64,000 bases of DNA from the NCBI GenBank assembly GCA_035461765.1, contig DATHUY010000039.1, forward strand, positions 16,907 through 80,906, given 5' to 3'. Positions 32,333-42,551 of the stretch are shown here, piece by piece. The notes under the pieces were generated by a model. The model did no database searches, had not been told where the DNA came from, and was given only the letters and a program-made list of their open reading frames with translations. How positions within the stretch are numbered: position 1 is the first letter of the stretch; each line of letters starts with the position of its first letter. The translations under genes were made by a program, and so were the position numbers. This stretch comes from Longimicrobiales bacterium (GTDB lineage Bacteria > Gemmatimonadota > Gemmatimonadetes > Longimicrobiales > RSA9).

Positions 32333-34771
32333 CTAGTCGCCCCGCAGGGTCTGCACCGGATTGGTTGCAACGGCCCGCAGGACGGGTGCGATGCACGCTA
32401 CCGCCGTGATCACCAGCACGAGCGCGACCACGCCGGCGAGTGTCGCCGGGTCGACGGGGCGGACGCCATAGAGCAGCGAGCCGAGGAACCGCGCGCCGTA
32501 TATGGCCAGCAGCAGGCCGATGCCCGCGCCGATCGCGCCGAGGATGACACCCTGTCGCACGACGAGTCCCAGAACATCCGCCGGCCGCGCCCCGAGTGCC
32601 ATGCGTACGCCGATCTCCCGACGGCGCTGGAGCACGGTGAACGACAGGATACCGTAAATGCCGATGGCAGCAAGCACGAGGGCGAGCGCGGCGAACGTGG
32701 TCATGAGCAGCATCAGGAACCGCGACGCATCGGTCGGCCGCGCGAGCACGCGCTCAATCGTGCGAGCTTCACCGAGCGGCAGCGAGGGGTCGAGCCGCTG
32801 GGCGTGGTGGCGAATGCGGCCGAGCAGCTGACCCGCCGTGCCGCCACCATCCGCGACAACGTACATCCGGTAGAACGGGAACTGCCGCACCGACGAGTAG
32901 ATCGCCGGCTCAGCCGGTGCAGTGATTGACGCATTCCTGACATCGGCAACGACGCCGATGACTTCGTGCTCGTTCTCCGACCCGAGACGGCGTCCGAGCG
33001 GTCCGATGCCGTTCGCCAGTCCGAGGACCGTACGCCCCACGGCTCTCTGCCCCGGCCACGCTCGCTCCGCGAGCGCCGCATTGATGATCACGACCGGACG
33101 CCCATTCGCATCATCGCGCTCCTCGAACCAGCGGCCGTCGACGAGGCGCACACCGAGTGTCTCGAAGTAGCCTTCGTCGACCGTGTGGTACTGCGCGATC
33201 GGCGGGTCGTCGGGCGGAGTCGGCACACCGGGCACGCCGTAAGGCACGCGCCAGCCGGCCTCGAGCGGCAGGAAGTTCGTTACGCCGGCGTTCGTGATCT
33301 GCGGATCGTCGCGCAGCTCGGTCACGAGGCGGCCGTAGAATCGTGCGACGTCCGGCCACTCGTACTCGGCTTCCGGAAGCTGTATGTCGACGCTGATGGG
33401 TCGTGTCTCGGTGACACCCGTCTCCTCACCGAGCAGTGCGCCGACGCTGCGGATGAGCAGTCCCGCGCCGGCGAGGAGCGCAACGGCGAGTGCGACCTCG
33501 GCAATGACGAGTGCGCCGCGCGAGCGTGCTCCGTGTCGCGACCCCGCCGCACCGCGGATCTCATCGCGCAGCACGTCCTGGAGGTTGGCTCCCGACACCC
33601 GGAGCGCTGGAATCAGACCAAAAAGCAGTGTGGTGAGCAGCACGACGAGTGCGGTGAAGGCGAGCACGACACCATTCACACCCACGCCGTCGGCCATCGG
33701 GACTTCGATCGGCGACCAGGCGAGAAAGCCGCGGACGGCGAACGTCGCGATGAGCAGACCGAGTACGGTCCCGGCAAGGGCAAGGACCAGACTCTCGATG
33801 AGGAACTGACGCACGAGCCGGGATCGTGTCGCGCCGAGGGCACTCCGCACCGCAACTTCGCCCGCTCGTGCGCCGGCGCGCGCGAGCAGAAGGTTGGCGA
33901 CGTTGATGCACGCGATCAGCAGGAGCAGGCCGGATGCGCCGAACAGCGCGATCAGACCCGGCTGGAACATGCCGGCCAGCTCGGTGCGCAGCGGGACTGC
34001 GCGCGCCGACCAGTCCGCGTTCGATGCCGGGAACTCCTCGCCCAGCCGCAATGCGAGCCGCTCGAGCTCGGCCGTTGCGGCGGCCGCGGTGATACCGGGG
34101 CGCAGCCGCGCCACCGCCTCCATGAAGTGTGCATGGCGGCTGTGCTGCGCGAGCGGCCAGTTGAGCCGCTGCCACACCGCCGTCCGGTCCGGGAACTCGA
34201 AGCCCGGAGGCATCACGCCCACTATCGCGTAGCTGAAGCCGTTGAGGCGCACCGTGCGGCCGAGCACATCAGAGCTGCCACCGAACCGCGAGCGCCACAA
34301 CGCATCACTGATCACGACTTCCGCCGGCTCGCCGTGCAGCGTCGAATCGCGTTCGAACGTGCGGCCAACGGCGGCGCGTACGCCCAGCACATCGAACAGG
34401 TTCTCGCTCACCTCGACGGTGCTCACCCGCATCGGCTCGCCCGCGTCATCCACAAGATTCGCTTCCGGTCGCCACCAGACGGCGAGGTCCTCGAAGACAT
34501 GCGTCTGCGCACGGTAATCCAGCGCGGTGACGGGAGACAGCTGGTCGTGCATGCGCTCCTCGGACGGCCGCGTGTCCCAGAGCATCACCAGACGCGCCGG
34601 CTCGTCGTACGGCAGAGGACGGAGCACTACGGCATCGAGGAGGCTGAACACCGCCGTCGCGGCTCCCGTCCCCAATCCGAGGGCCAGGACCGCGGCCAGC
34701 GCGAATGCCGGCTGCTTCGACAGCGTGCGGAATGCGTAGCGCGCGTCCTGCCAGAGCTCAGGGCGGGGCAT
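32333..34771 (-). CDS. ADOP-family ABC transporter permease (second copy)
   Basis: 812 residues with the full MacB/FtsX layout: N-terminal LWQDARYAFRTLSKQPAF, first helix FALAAVLALGLGTGAATAVF, periplasmic MacB_PCD region, the LLLLIACINVANLLLARAGAR signature, and a C-terminal FtsX domain with GIYGILSFTVLQRRREIGVR. A GGAGG site precedes the ATG. It is clearly homologous to 90-2543 but not a recent duplicate. No ATPase, PadR gene or membrane-fusion protein adjoins it, so partners must be encoded elsewhere. Confidence 0.93.
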   Translation of the reverse strand: MPRPELWQDARYAFRTLSKQPAFALAAVLALGLGTGAATAVFSLLDAVVLRPLPYDEPARLVMLWDTRPSEERMHDQLSPVTALDYRAQTHVFEDLAVWWRPEANLVDDAGEPMRVSTVEVSENLFDVLGVRAAVGRTFERDSTLHGEPAEVVISDALWRSRFGGSSDVLGRTVRLNGFSYAIVGVMPPGFEFPDRTAVWQRLNWPLAQHSRHAHFMEAVARLRPGITAAAATAELERLALRLGEEFPASNADWSARAVPLRTELAGMFQPGLIALFGASGLLLLIACINVANLLLARAGARAGEVAVRSALGATRSRLVRQFLIESLVLALAGTVLGLLIATFAVRGFLAWSPIEVPMADGVGVNGVVLAFTALVVLLTTLLFGLIPALRVSGANLQDVLRDEIRGAAGSRHGARSRGALVIAEVALAVALLAGAGLLIRSVGALLGEETGVTETRPISVDIQLPEAEYEWPDVARFYGRLVTELRDDPQITNAGVTNFLPLEAGWRVPYGVPGVPTPPDDPPIAQYHTVDEGYFETLGVRLVDGRWFEERDDANGRPVVIINAALAERAWPGQRAVGRTVLGLANGIGPLGRRLGSENEHEVIGVVADVRNASITAPAEPAIYSSVRQFPFYRMYVVADGGGTAGQLLGRIRHHAQRLDPSLPLGEARTIERVLARPTDASRFLMLLMTTFAALALVLAAIGIYGILSFTVLQRRREIGVRMALGARPADVLGLVVRQGVILGAIGAGIGLLLAIYGARFLGSLLYGVRPVDPATLAGVVALVLVITAVACIAPVLRAVATNPVQTLRGD

Positions 34772-34974
34772 GGCCGCCTCCGGGTCATGAGAAGGTGTAG
34801 ATGGGCGCTGACGTGCGACAGGATACCCGTTCCTTCGACAGGTCGACCGTCCGGAAGGTTGCTTCGCTCAGGCGACGCAGCCCCACGGCCTGCCAGGACA
34901 CGCGCGACATTGCCCGCGGGTTTGCCGCCCTGAAGGATCAGCCCGGGTCGTCGCCGGCAAGGTGCGGCGAACGG

Positions 34975-35496
34975 TCAGAACTGGCCTATGAGCCACCGCA
35001 GCAGGAGGATGCCGAGGGCGGCCGCGCCGATGAGCACAAGTGCCAGCGCAGTCAGCACCAGGACCAGTACTGCACGATTGCTCCGTTGCACCGGCGCCGG
35101 CGCCGCGACGTAGCGCTGGAGCAGTGCCGCGTTCCGGCGATTGGCCTTGTAGCCGGCATCGAAGAGATCGCCGAGCAGCGGTACCGTCCCCACGACGGCG
35201 TCGACAACCACGTTCAGGCCCATCCGCACGAGCACCGATGATGGGGCGCCGGCACGCGCCGCCGCGAGGATGATGTAGCCGGAGAGGACACCGCCGGCGA
35301 GGTCGCCGCCGCCCGGCAGGAGGCCGAGAAGCGGGTCGATTCCGAAGCGCAGGTTCGTGCCGGGGATGCGGATGACGTCATCGAGCAGCCACGCGACACG
35401 CTGCGGGCCGCGCGCAGCTCTGGGAGGGTCGGCCGCAGCCGGCGCGGCCGATGTCGATGGCGGTTCCGACTTGCCGCGTCGTGGCGCTGGCGTCAC
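34975..35496 (-). CDS. DUF4112 membrane protein
   Basis: 173 residues. The DUF4112 core is clear: LLDDVIRIPGTNLRFGIDPLLGLLPGGGDLAG, then MGLNVVVDAVVGTVPLLGDLFDAGYKANRRN, followed by a C-terminal membrane helix (VLVLVLTALALVLIGAAALGILLL). The start is a GTG at 35496 without a recognisable ribosome site. It lies in one copy of a duplicated 31-bp sequence, the other copy of which holds the stop of the upstream lspA-like gene. Function unknown. Confidence 0.88.
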   Translation of the reverse strand: MTPAPRRGKSEPPSTSAAPAAADPPRAARGPQRVAWLLDDVIRIPGTNLRFGIDPLLGLLPGGGDLAGGVLSGYIILAAARAGAPSSVLVRMGLNVVVDAVVGTVPLLGDLFDAGYKANRRNAALLQRYVAAPAPVQRSNRAVLVLVLTALALVLIGAAALGILLLRWLIGQF

Positions 35497-35558
35497 GGCC
35501 GGGCGTCGCCGGGCGGCGGTGAGCGGCGCGTCACGGCCGGGCGTCGCCGGGCGGCGGT
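35490..35558. repeat. Tandem duplication at the lspA-DUF4112 junction
   Basis: Two identical 31-bp copies (35490-35520 and 35528-35558) separated by 7 bases. Each contains GTGA on the minus strand. The upstream copy supplies the lspA TGA stop and the downstream copy the DUF4112 GTG start. Confidence 0.85.
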
Positions 35559-36142
35559 GCGTCGCTGCCGCCCCGCAGGTGCCGGAGGAATCGCTCCTCC
35601 CAGTTCGCTATGCGACGCTGACTGCCGGCCGACCACTCGTGGATCAGTGGAGCCAGCAGGCCGATGGCGAGCAGGATAGCGACGTCTGCTGCATTGAACA
35701 CGATGCCTGCGTGCACCAGTTCGCCGCGTACGTGAAACGGTCCGGCGTGGATGAAGTCCACGACCGCGCCGCCCCGGAACAGCATGTCGGCTGCGTTGCC
35801 TGAGCCGCCGGCGACCAGCAGCGCGAAGCCGGCAGCCAACCGACGACTTCGCGTGCCGACGCGCAGCCACAGATACACGGCGCCCGCCAGCGCCGCGAGG
35901 CGCAGCGCCACGACCACGGCGGCGGGCAGGTGCCCCGAGCCGGTGGAGAATGCCAGTGCGTCGTTCCGCTCGACTCCGAGCATCAGGGAGCCGAGCGGCA
36001 TGGCCGCGTGCTCGAGCGTCTCCAGCGCCCACGACTTGGTCGCCCAGTCCAGCAGGAAGGCCGCCGCCGCCACGAGCATCGCGAAGCGAAGCACGTCATG
36101 AGCGAGGATCGCTCGAATCCGGACGGCGAGAGCGGCAACCAT
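35531..36142 (-). CDS. lspA: Signal peptidase II (prolipoprotein signal peptidase)
   Basis: 203 residues with four membrane helices. The two catalytic-aspartate blocks are [23 protein letters not shown] and [14 protein letters not shown], and the N-terminal [12 protein letters not shown] matches the conserved D-x-x-T-K segment. It cleaves lipoprotein signal peptides at the lipobox Cys after lipidation; several lipoproteins are encoded in this window. The lumenal loop is short and the C-terminus is longer than in E. coli LspA and polar. Start at 36142 chosen from the first ATG before the first helix; it is divergent from the transporter at 36246. Confidence 0.85.
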   Translation of the reverse strand: MVAALAVRIRAILAHDVLRFAMLVAAAAFLLDWATKSWALETLEHAAMPLGSLMLGVERNDALAFSTGSGHLPAAVVVALRLAALAGAVYLWLRVGTRSRRLAAGFALLVAGGSGNAADMLFRGGAVVDFIHAGPFHVRGELVHAGIVFNAADVAILLAIGLLAPLIHEWSAGSQRRIANWEERFLRHLRGGSDAPPPGDARP

Positions 36143-36245
36143 GCCGACGTGCAGAGCAGGGATCGGGCCAGACTGCGCGGCCCTTGATTTCGGGGTCCGT
36201 GCCGGCCCATGGTGTGGTGCATCGCTCCCACATTCGAGGCCAACG

Positions 36246-37634
36246 ATGACGTCAGAGCCGCGACGGTCCCGCGTCCCGCACACGCTCGTGCTGCTGTTCG
36301 GCATGATCGTCCTCGCCCTCCTGCTCACCTATGTGCTGCCGGCCGGCCAGTATGAGCGCGTCGAGAACGAGCATGGCCGTATGCAGGTCGTGCCGGGGAG
36401 CTATGAGGCGACGCCCGAGCACCCGACGCTTTCGCCCATCACCGTCTTTACGGCCGTGCCGCGCGGCCTCGAGGCGGCGGCCGAGATCATCTTCTTCGTC
36501 TTCATCATCGGCGGCGCCTTCGCCGTGCTGCGCGAGACCGGCGCGATCGACGCACTCCTGGGCGCCGCGTTGCGCCGGCTTGGACATCGCCCGCTGTGGC
36601 TGCTGATCGGCGGTGTGCTCATCTTCATGGCGGGTTCCAGTACCATCGGCATGGCCGAAGAATACCTGCCGTTCATTCCGGTCCTCGTCGCACTGGCGCT
36701 CGCACTCGGTTACGACGCCCTCACCGGTGTGGCGATCGTGACGATCGGCTACGCCGTCGGATACGGCGTCGCGACCATCAACCCGTTTACCGTGCTGATC
36801 GCCCAGGATGTCGCCGGTCTCCAGCCTGCATCCGGGCTGTGGTATCGCCTCGTGCTCTCCGCCGTGTTCGTCCCGATCGGCGTGCACCACCTGTGGCGTT
36901 ACGCCACGCGCGTGAAGAACGATCCGTCACGCAGCCTGGTCGCCGATATACCCCCGCCTGCCGCGAGCACCGCGCACGAAACGACGATGCTCACCGGCAC
37001 ACACCGCCTCGCGCTCGTCGCCGTCGCGATCACTCTCGCCGTGCTCATCTACGGTCTCACGCGCCTGGGCTGGTACCTCGTCGAGATGAGTGCCCTGTTC
37101 CTCGCCCTCGCCCTCGCGCTCGCCCTCGTCGGCCGCATCGACGGGGACCGCGCCGCCCGCGCGTTCGGCACCGGCGCCGCCGAGCTCACGATGACCGCTC
37201 TCCTCATCGGCTTCGCCCGCGCTATCCAGGTGGTGCTCGATGATGGCGGGGTCATCGACACCATCGTCCACGGCCTCTCCATTCCTCTCCAGACCATGGG
37301 GCCGTCACTGGCCGCTGTCGGCATGCTCGTCGTGCAGACGCTGACCAACTTTCTGATCCCGTCAGGCAGCGGCCAGGCGTATGTCACAATGCCGATCATG
37401 GCGCCGCTCGCCGACGTCGTCGGCGTCTCCCGCCAGGTCGCCGTCCTCGCATTCCAGTTCGGCGACGGCTTCACTAACATCCTCGTGCCCACGAACCCCG
37501 TCATCATCGGAATGCTCGCCATCGCCGGCGTGCCTTACGACCGCTGGCTCCGTTTCGTGCTGCCGTTCATGCTGAAGGTCTGGGCCGTCGCCGCCATCGC
37601 GCTGGCGGCCGGGGTCTGGCTCGGCGTGGAGTAA
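36246..37634 (+). CDS. YfcC-family (ArcD/C4-dicarboxylate-like) inner-membrane transporter
   Basis: 462 residues with about twelve helices. The N-terminus [25 protein letters not shown], the mid-protein [24 protein letters not shown] and the C-terminal [26 protein letters not shown] are typical of the YfcC family of basic-amino-acid or dicarboxylate carriers. The start at 36246 fits the family N-terminus. It is divergent from lspA. Substrate cannot be told from sequence. Confidence 0.9.
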   Translation: MTSEPRRSRVPHTLVLLFGMIVLALLLTYVLPAGQYERVENEHGRMQVVPGSYEATPEHPTLSPITVFTAVPRGLEAAAEIIFFVFIIGGAFAVLRETGAIDALLGAALRRLGHRPLWLLIGGVLIFMAGSSTIGMAEEYLPFIPVLVALALALGYDALTGVAIVTIGYAVGYGVATINPFTVLIAQDVAGLQPASGLWYRLVLSAVFVPIGVHHLWRYATRVKNDPSRSLVADIPPPAASTAHETTMLTGTHRLALVAVAITLAVLIYGLTRLGWYLVEMSALFLALALALALVGRIDGDRAARAFGTGAAELTMTALLIGFARAIQVVLDDGGVIDTIVHGLSIPLQTMGPSLAAVGMLVVQTLTNFLIPSGSGQAYVTMPIMAPLADVVGVSRQVAVLAFQFGDGFTNILVPTNPVIIGMLAIAGVPYDRWLRFVLPFMLKVWAVAAIALAAGVWLGVE

Positions 37635-37736
37635 GTCGGCACGCTGTACTCCGTTCTGGTCCCGATCCTGCACTATCTGGCGGTGTAGTAAGCCGTTAGG
37701 CGGCTCCACGGAATCGCAGCAGCAGGAGCAGTTGAC

Positions 37737-38339
37737 ATGAGGAAGTGGCATGTGGGCGCGATCGTCGCGGTCCTCCTGGTGATCACGGGTGTGGCGTTCA
37801 TGAGCACCCGGCCGCAGCAGGATGACGGTGCGTCGGCCACGATGTCGTTCGAAGAAGCAGCGGTTCGCATGCGCATCGACATCAGCGAGCGCAAGCTGTA
37901 CGTCGAGGAGAACGGCAGCGTGATCGAGTCGTACAATGTTGCGGTCGGCACGGCCGAGCACCCGACGCCGCGCGGATCGTATTCCGTGCAGCACATGATC
38001 TGGAATCCGCGCTGGGTACCACCCGATTCCGACTGGGCGAAGGACGAGAAGGTACGTGAGCCGGGCGACCCGAAGAATCCAATGGGGCGCGTGAAGATCT
38101 TCTTCAAGGAGCCCACGTACTACATTCACGGCACCAATGCCGAGAGCAGCATCGGCACGGCCGCATCACACGGCTGCGTCCGCATGCTGAACCAGGATGT
38201 GATCGAGCTCGCGCAGCTCCTCATCGACACCACGGGAGCGCCGATCGAGCCCGGTCTCATCCAGCGCCTCATCAACCGCGTACGCCAGACGCGTGAAGTG
38301 CGGCTGCACGAGGCCGTGCCGCTCCTCGTCGAGGCCTGA
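37737..38339 (+). CDS. L,D-transpeptidase (YkuD domain)
   Basis: 200 residues: one N-terminal signal anchor (VGAIVAVLLVITGVAFM), then a YkuD catalytic domain with YYIHGTN (His131) and SHGCVRM (His145, catalytic Cys147). These enzymes make 3-3 cross-links in peptidoglycan or attach lipoprotein to it in the periplasm. There is no LysM or other wall-binding domain. It is followed by a long inverted repeat shared with the convergent dehydrogenase gene. Confidence 0.93.
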   Translation: MRKWHVGAIVAVLLVITGVAFMSTRPQQDDGASATMSFEEAAVRMRIDISERKLYVEENGSVIESYNVAVGTAEHPTPRGSYSVQHMIWNPRWVPPDSDWAKDEKVREPGDPKNPMGRVKIFFKEPTYYIHGTNAESSIGTAASHGCVRMLNQDVIELAQLLIDTTGAPIEPGLIQRLINRVRQTREVRLHEAVPLLVEA

Positions 38340-38341
38340 AG

Positions 38342-38446
38342 AACGAACTCGGGACCGGATCGGGATCGTGTTCGTGTGGGGGATCGGGTCCTGCGCAGGT
38401 CCCGATCCCGATCCCGGACACGATCCCGATCTCGATCCCGAATTCG
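38342..38446. terminator. Long inverted repeat between convergent genes
   Basis: The whole 107-nt gap between the L,D-transpeptidase and the dehydrogenase folds on itself. About 30 nt starting near 38345 (CGAACTCGGGACCGG...) pair with the reverse of 38415-38444, with a few mismatches and one indel; the repeated unit is ATCGGGATCG. It is a likely bidirectional terminator. Confidence 0.7.
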
Positions 38447-39619
38447 TCAGGCCGTAAGAACCACCTTGATACAGCCGTCCTGCTTGTCGCGGAATGTGAG
38501 ATAGGCGTCGGGCGCTTCCTCGAGCGGCAGGCGATGGGTGATGACGAATGACGGATCGATCTCGCCCTGCTGGATTTTCTCGAGCAGCGGCTTCGTGTAA
38601 CGCTGCACATGCGTCTGTCCCGTCTTCAGCGTCAGGCCCTTGTTCATCGCCGCACCGACCGGGATCTTGTCGACCATGCCGATGTAGACGCCCGGGATCG
38701 ATACCGTTCCGCCCTTCCGGCAGTTGATAATGGCCTCCCGGAGCGCATGCGCGCGGTCCGTCCCCAGCCTGACCTTCTGCTTCACGTTGTCCATCACGGA
38801 GTCGACAAAACCGGTGCCATGCGCCTCGGTGCCGACCGCATCGATGCAGCGGTCCGGACCGCGTCCGCCTGTCAGCTCCATCAGCCGTTCCGACACGCTC
38901 TCGTGATCGAAGTCGATCGTATCCGCGCGATTGTGCTGACGCGCCATCTCGAGCCGTTCCGGAACGCGGTCGATCGCGATGACGCGTGCTGCACCCATCA
39001 GCCGGGCGCTCATCATCGCCATCTGGCCCACCGGACCCGCGCCCCACACGGCGACCGTGTCGCCCTCCTCGATGTCCGCGTTCTCGGCCGCCATCCACCC
39101 CGTCGGCAGGATGTCGGACAGGAACAGAACCTTCTCGTCGGCAATGCCGTTTTCGATCTTCACCGGCCCCACGTCGGCAAACGGCACGCGCAGGTATTCC
39201 GCCTGACCACCCGCGTACCCTCCCAGCATGTGCGAATAACCGAAGAGCCCGGCCGGTGAATGACCCATCATCTTCTCCGCAGCCGGTGCGTTCGGATTCG
39301 TATTGTCGCAATGTGAGTACAGCGAACGCTGGCAGAAGAAGCAGCTGCCGCACGAGATCGTGAACGGCACCACCACACGATCGCCCTGTCTCAGGTTCCT
39401 CACCGCGCTGCCGACTTCCACCACCTCACCCATCGGCTCGTGTCCGATGATGTCTCCCTCCTTCATCATCGGCATGAAGCCGTCGTAGAGGTGCAGGTCG
39501 GATCCGCAGATCGCCGTGGACGTGATCTTCACGATCGCGTCGCGCGGATCCAGGATCTCGGGGTCGGGCACCGTGTCGACCCGCACGTCCTCCGTGCCAT
39601 GCCAGCAAACCGCTCTCAC
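38447..39619 (-). CDS. Zinc-dependent alcohol/formaldehyde dehydrogenase-like protein
   Basis: 390 residues. Catalytic-zinc ligand Cys in [29 protein letters not shown] (His), structural-zinc cysteines in [15 protein letters not shown] and the NAD-binding [15 protein letters not shown]. The long insert and the [14 protein letters not shown] motif resemble the glutathione-independent formaldehyde dehydrogenase subgroup. The start is GTG at 39619 with GGGAGG upstream. It is probably monocistronic, divergent from the sugar cluster at 39801. Substrate uncertain. Confidence 0.92.
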   Translation of the reverse strand: MRAVCWHGTEDVRVDTVPDPEILDPRDAIVKITSTAICGSDLHLYDGFMPMMKEGDIIGHEPMGEVVEVGSAVRNLRQGDRVVVPFTISCGSCFFCQRSLYSHCDNTNPNAPAAEKMMGHSPAGLFGYSHMLGGYAGGQAEYLRVPFADVGPVKIENGIADEKVLFLSDILPTGWMAAENADIEEGDTVAVWGAGPVGQMAMMSARLMGAARVIAIDRVPERLEMARQHNRADTIDFDHESVSERLMELTGGRGPDRCIDAVGTEAHGTGFVDSVMDNVKQKVRLGTDRAHALREAIINCRKGGTVSIPGVYIGMVDKIPVGAAMNKGLTLKTGQTHVQRYTKPLLEKIQQGEIDPSFVITHRLPLEEAPDAYLTFRDKQDGCIKVVLTA

Positions 39620-39800
39620 CGAAACCTCCCATGCTGCAGACTACCGAATGCCAACCCTCACCCGGCGTTGCATTTACCGCACCGGTGGAGCGGCAGATCC
39701 CCGACCCGCCGCCGCGCACCGGCGCAGCGGCGGCCCCCCGGTGCGGTATCGTCCTCGCGGGCCGTTTGCGTTCCCGATATCCCCCGCCGATATTGGACCC

Positions 39801-40649
39801 GTGACCCCCACCCGAAGATCGTTTCTGGCAACGCTCGGCACTGCCGCCATCGGTGCCCTCATCCGGCCCGGGTGCGCTCCGGCCGCGACACGCGCGCGCA
39901 TCGAGCGTGTGGGTCTGCAGTTGTACACGGTGCGCACCGAAATGCGGCGCGATCTCGAGGGCACGCTCGCGCGCGTCGCCGAGATCGGGTACCGCGAGGT
40001 CGAGTTCGCAGGGTATTTCGACCGCACGCCTGCGCAGATCGCCGCGCTGCTCGAGCGCCACTCGCTCGCAGCGCCGTCGACGCATATCGGACTCGACCAG
40101 ATGCAGAGCGACTGGGAACGCGTCGCACAGGATGCAGCCGCGATCGGTCACACCTATGTCACCGTCCCGTGGCTCGCGGCGCAGGAGCGCCGCACAGTCG
40201 ACGACTGGAAGCGTACTGCAGCGGATTTCAACGAGCAGGCACGGCGGGCGCGCAGTGCCGGGCTCCGCTTCGCCTATCACAATCACGACTTCGAGTTCAC
40301 CCGCATCGCCGACGTCGTGCCATTCGATGTGCTGCTCGCCGGGACCGATCCCGACCTGGTCGACTTCGAGCTGGACATATACTGGATCACGCGGGCTGGC
40401 TTCGATGCAGTGGACTATCTGGTGCGGTTCCCCGGCCGCTTCACGATGACGCACCTCAAGGACTCCGGCGGGGCGCCGGATCATGAGATGGTGGACGTCG
40501 GCAGTGGCTCGATCGATTTCGCGCACGTCATCGCCGCCGCGAATGCCTCCGGCGTGCGCCATCATTTTGTCGAGCACGACCGGCCGGCGGATGCGCTGTC
40601 GTCGATTCGCTCGAGCTACGCATACCTATCCGATATCAACAACAACTGA
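39801..40649 (+). CDS. Exported sugar phosphate isomerase/epimerase-like TIM barrel
   Basis: 282 residues with a twin-arginine-type leader (TRRSFLATLGTAAIGALI), then an AP-endonuclease-2-type TIM barrel: VGLQLYTVRTEM, YREVEFAGYFDRTPAQI, FAYHNHDFEFTR (metal-binding His/Glu) and FTMTHLKDSGG. Secreted members act on sugars or 3-keto-sugars. The GTG start at 39801 gives the leader its proper beginning; the ribosome site is weak. First gene of the plus-strand sugar cluster, but a 186-nt gap with an inverted repeat separates it from the GMC oxidoreductase. Confidence 0.87.
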   Translation: MTPTRRSFLATLGTAAIGALIRPGCAPAATRARIERVGLQLYTVRTEMRRDLEGTLARVAEIGYREVEFAGYFDRTPAQIAALLERHSLAAPSTHIGLDQMQSDWERVAQDAAAIGHTYVTVPWLAAQERRTVDDWKRTAADFNEQARRARSAGLRFAYHNHDFEFTRIADVVPFDVLLAGTDPDLVDFELDIYWITRAGFDAVDYLVRFPGRFTMTHLKDSGGAPDHEMVDVGSGSIDFAHVIAAANASGVRHHFVEHDRPADALSSIRSSYAYLSDINNN

Positions 40650-40804
40650 CCGGACCTGGCTTCACTTTGGCGGAAAAGCCGCATTCAGCCATGGAAACGG
40701 CCCACAAGCGAGCAGAGTCGACGCATACACGACCAGATCCAGCAAATCAATGGGACATCACGATGGCTGGTCGAGACGTAAACTCAAAGTGAAGCCGGGT
40801 CCGG
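40650..40804. repeat. 20-bp inverted repeat enclosing 115 nt
   Basis: Arms 40650-40669 (CCGGACCTGGCTTCACTTTG) and 40785-40804 pair with a single mismatch. They begin right at the isomerase stop and end 31 nt before the GMC oxidoreductase start. The enclosed sequence has no gene. It could be a terminator, a small insertion remnant or a structured leader. Confidence 0.65.
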
Positions 40805-40835
40805 GGGCGGTTACGCCGGGCGATCCCTTCAGCGG

Positions 40836-42533
40836 ATGCGAATGATGCAACAGCGAACCGTATACGACGTATGTATCGTCGGCTCGGGAGCGGGCGGCGG
40901 CATGGCCGCCTACGCGCTCACTCAGGCGGGCGCGAACGTAATCATGCTCGAGGCCGGCGGGCCGTGGGACAATACGAGCGACGACTCGGCCATGCTCCGC
41001 CCCAACTATTCGTCGCCGCGTCGTGGCGGCTCGACCCCCGACCGGCCGTTCGGCGAGTTCGATGCCTGCATCGGCGGCTGGAATATCGAGGGCGAGCCGT
41101 ACACGCGCGCCGATGGCACGCGCTTCGACTGGTGGCGCGCCCGGATGGTCGGCGGTCGCACGAACCACTGGGGCCGCATCTCGCTCCGGTTCGGTCCGGA
41201 CGACTTCCGTCGCAAGTCGCTGGATGGACTCGGCGATGACTGGCCGATCGGCTATGACGACATCGGGCCGTACTACGACCGGCTCGACCGCCTGATCGGC
41301 ATCTTCGGCAGCCGCGAAGGGCTGCCGAACGATCCCGACGGCATTTTCCAGCCGGCACCGAAGCCGCGGTGCTACGAGCTGCTCGTCAAGAAGGCGTGCA
41401 ACGACCTCGCCATCACGTGCATCCCCGGTCGCCTGTCGATCCTGACGGAGCCGCTGAACGGCCGTGCGGCGTGCCACTACTGCGGCCACTGCAACCGCGG
41501 GTGTCAGACGAACTCGAACTTCTCCAGCACGAACGTGCTCATTGCACCGGCGCTCGAGACGGGCCGACTCACGCTGCGGACACATGCCATGGCGCGTGAG
41601 GTGACGCTCGATTCCGCAGGACGCGCCAGCGGCGTCTCGTTCATCGATGCGAATACCGGTGTCGACGAGCACGTGCAGGCCCGCGTCGTGATCCTCGCGG
41701 CCAGCGCGCTCGAGTCCACGCGCATCCTGATGAACTCGAAGTCGTCGCAGTTCCCGGATGGGCTCGCAAACACCAGTGGCATGCTCGGGAAGTATCTCAC
41801 GGATACTACCGGCAGTGATGTGGCCGGCTTCATTCCGGCGATGGAGAACCACATACCGCACAACGAGCGCGGCGTGCAGGGCGGCCACGTCTACATGCCC
41901 TGGTGGCTCGACAACTCGAAGCTCGACTTCCCGCGCGGCTACCACATCGAGGTATGGGGCGGCCTCGGCGAGCCGGGGGCAGGCTTCATGGGGGGTATAC
42001 ATCGCTATCCGCCCGGTGGCGGATACGGTGTCGATCTGAAGAAGCAGTACCGGCAGTATTACGGCACGACGGTCGGCTTCTCCGGGCGCGGCGAGATGAT
42101 CCCGAACGAGCAGTCGTACGCCGAGCTCGATCCCGAGGTGAAGGACCGCTTCGGCATCCCGGTGCTGCGTTTCCACTGGCAGTGGAGCGACCACGAGATC
42201 AACCAGGTCAGACACATGCAGGAGACCTTCCGCGCGATCATCGAGCACATGGGCGGAACGGTGTTCTCGCCCATGCCGACGCGCGAGAACGGCTACGGCA
42301 TCGCGACCGGCGGCCGCATCATCCATGAGCTGGGTGGCGCACGCATGGGCGACGACCCGTCCACGTCGGTGCTGAACGGCTGGTGCCAGGCGCACGACGT
42401 AGCGAATCTGTTCGCCGTCGATGGTGCGCCGTTCGTATCGCAGGCGGACAAGAATCCTACCTGGACCATCATGGCGCTCGCCTGGCGCGCGAGCGACTAC
42501 ATCATGGAGCAGCGCACGCAGGGGAGGATCTGA
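40836..42533 (+). CDS. GMC-family FAD oxidoreductase (gluconate dehydrogenase-like large subunit)
   Basis: 565 residues. FAD-binding VYDVCIVGSGAGGGMAAYAL at the N-terminus, ARMVGGRTNHWGR, a Cys-rich CHYCGHCNRGCQTN (possible Fe-S or disulfide site, found in the gluconate 2-dehydrogenase/glucoside 3-dehydrogenase group) and the C-terminal NPTWTIMALAWRASDYI. With the small subunit gene that follows, it should oxidise a sugar hydroxyl, possibly C3 of a glucoside, passing electrons to a membrane acceptor. Start from the first of several near ATGs. No cytochrome subunit gene is adjacent. Confidence 0.92.
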   Translation: MRMMQQRTVYDVCIVGSGAGGGMAAYALTQAGANVIMLEAGGPWDNTSDDSAMLRPNYSSPRRGGSTPDRPFGEFDACIGGWNIEGEPYTRADGTRFDWWRARMVGGRTNHWGRISLRFGPDDFRRKSLDGLGDDWPIGYDDIGPYYDRLDRLIGIFGSREGLPNDPDGIFQPAPKPRCYELLVKKACNDLAITCIPGRLSILTEPLNGRAACHYCGHCNRGCQTNSNFSSTNVLIAPALETGRLTLRTHAMAREVTLDSAGRASGVSFIDANTGVDEHVQARVVILAASALESTRILMNSKSSQFPDGLANTSGMLGKYLTDTTGSDVAGFIPAMENHIPHNERGVQGGHVYMPWWLDNSKLDFPRGYHIEVWGGLGEPGAGFMGGIHRYPPGGGYGVDLKKQYRQYYGTTVGFSGRGEMIPNEQSYAELDPEVKDRFGIPVLRFHWQWSDHEINQVRHMQETFRAIIEHMGGTVFSPMPTRENGYGIATGGRIIHELGGARMGDDPSTSVLNGWCQAHDVANLFAVDGAPFVSQADKNPTWTIMALAWRASDYIMEQRTQGRI

Positions 42534-42551
42534 TGAATGGGAGGAGCTGGC

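Noticed and set aside
40758..42395. 545-codon minus-strand frame opposite the GMC oxidoreductase
   Set aside because: No recognisable motif; mirror of a clear FAD enzyme.
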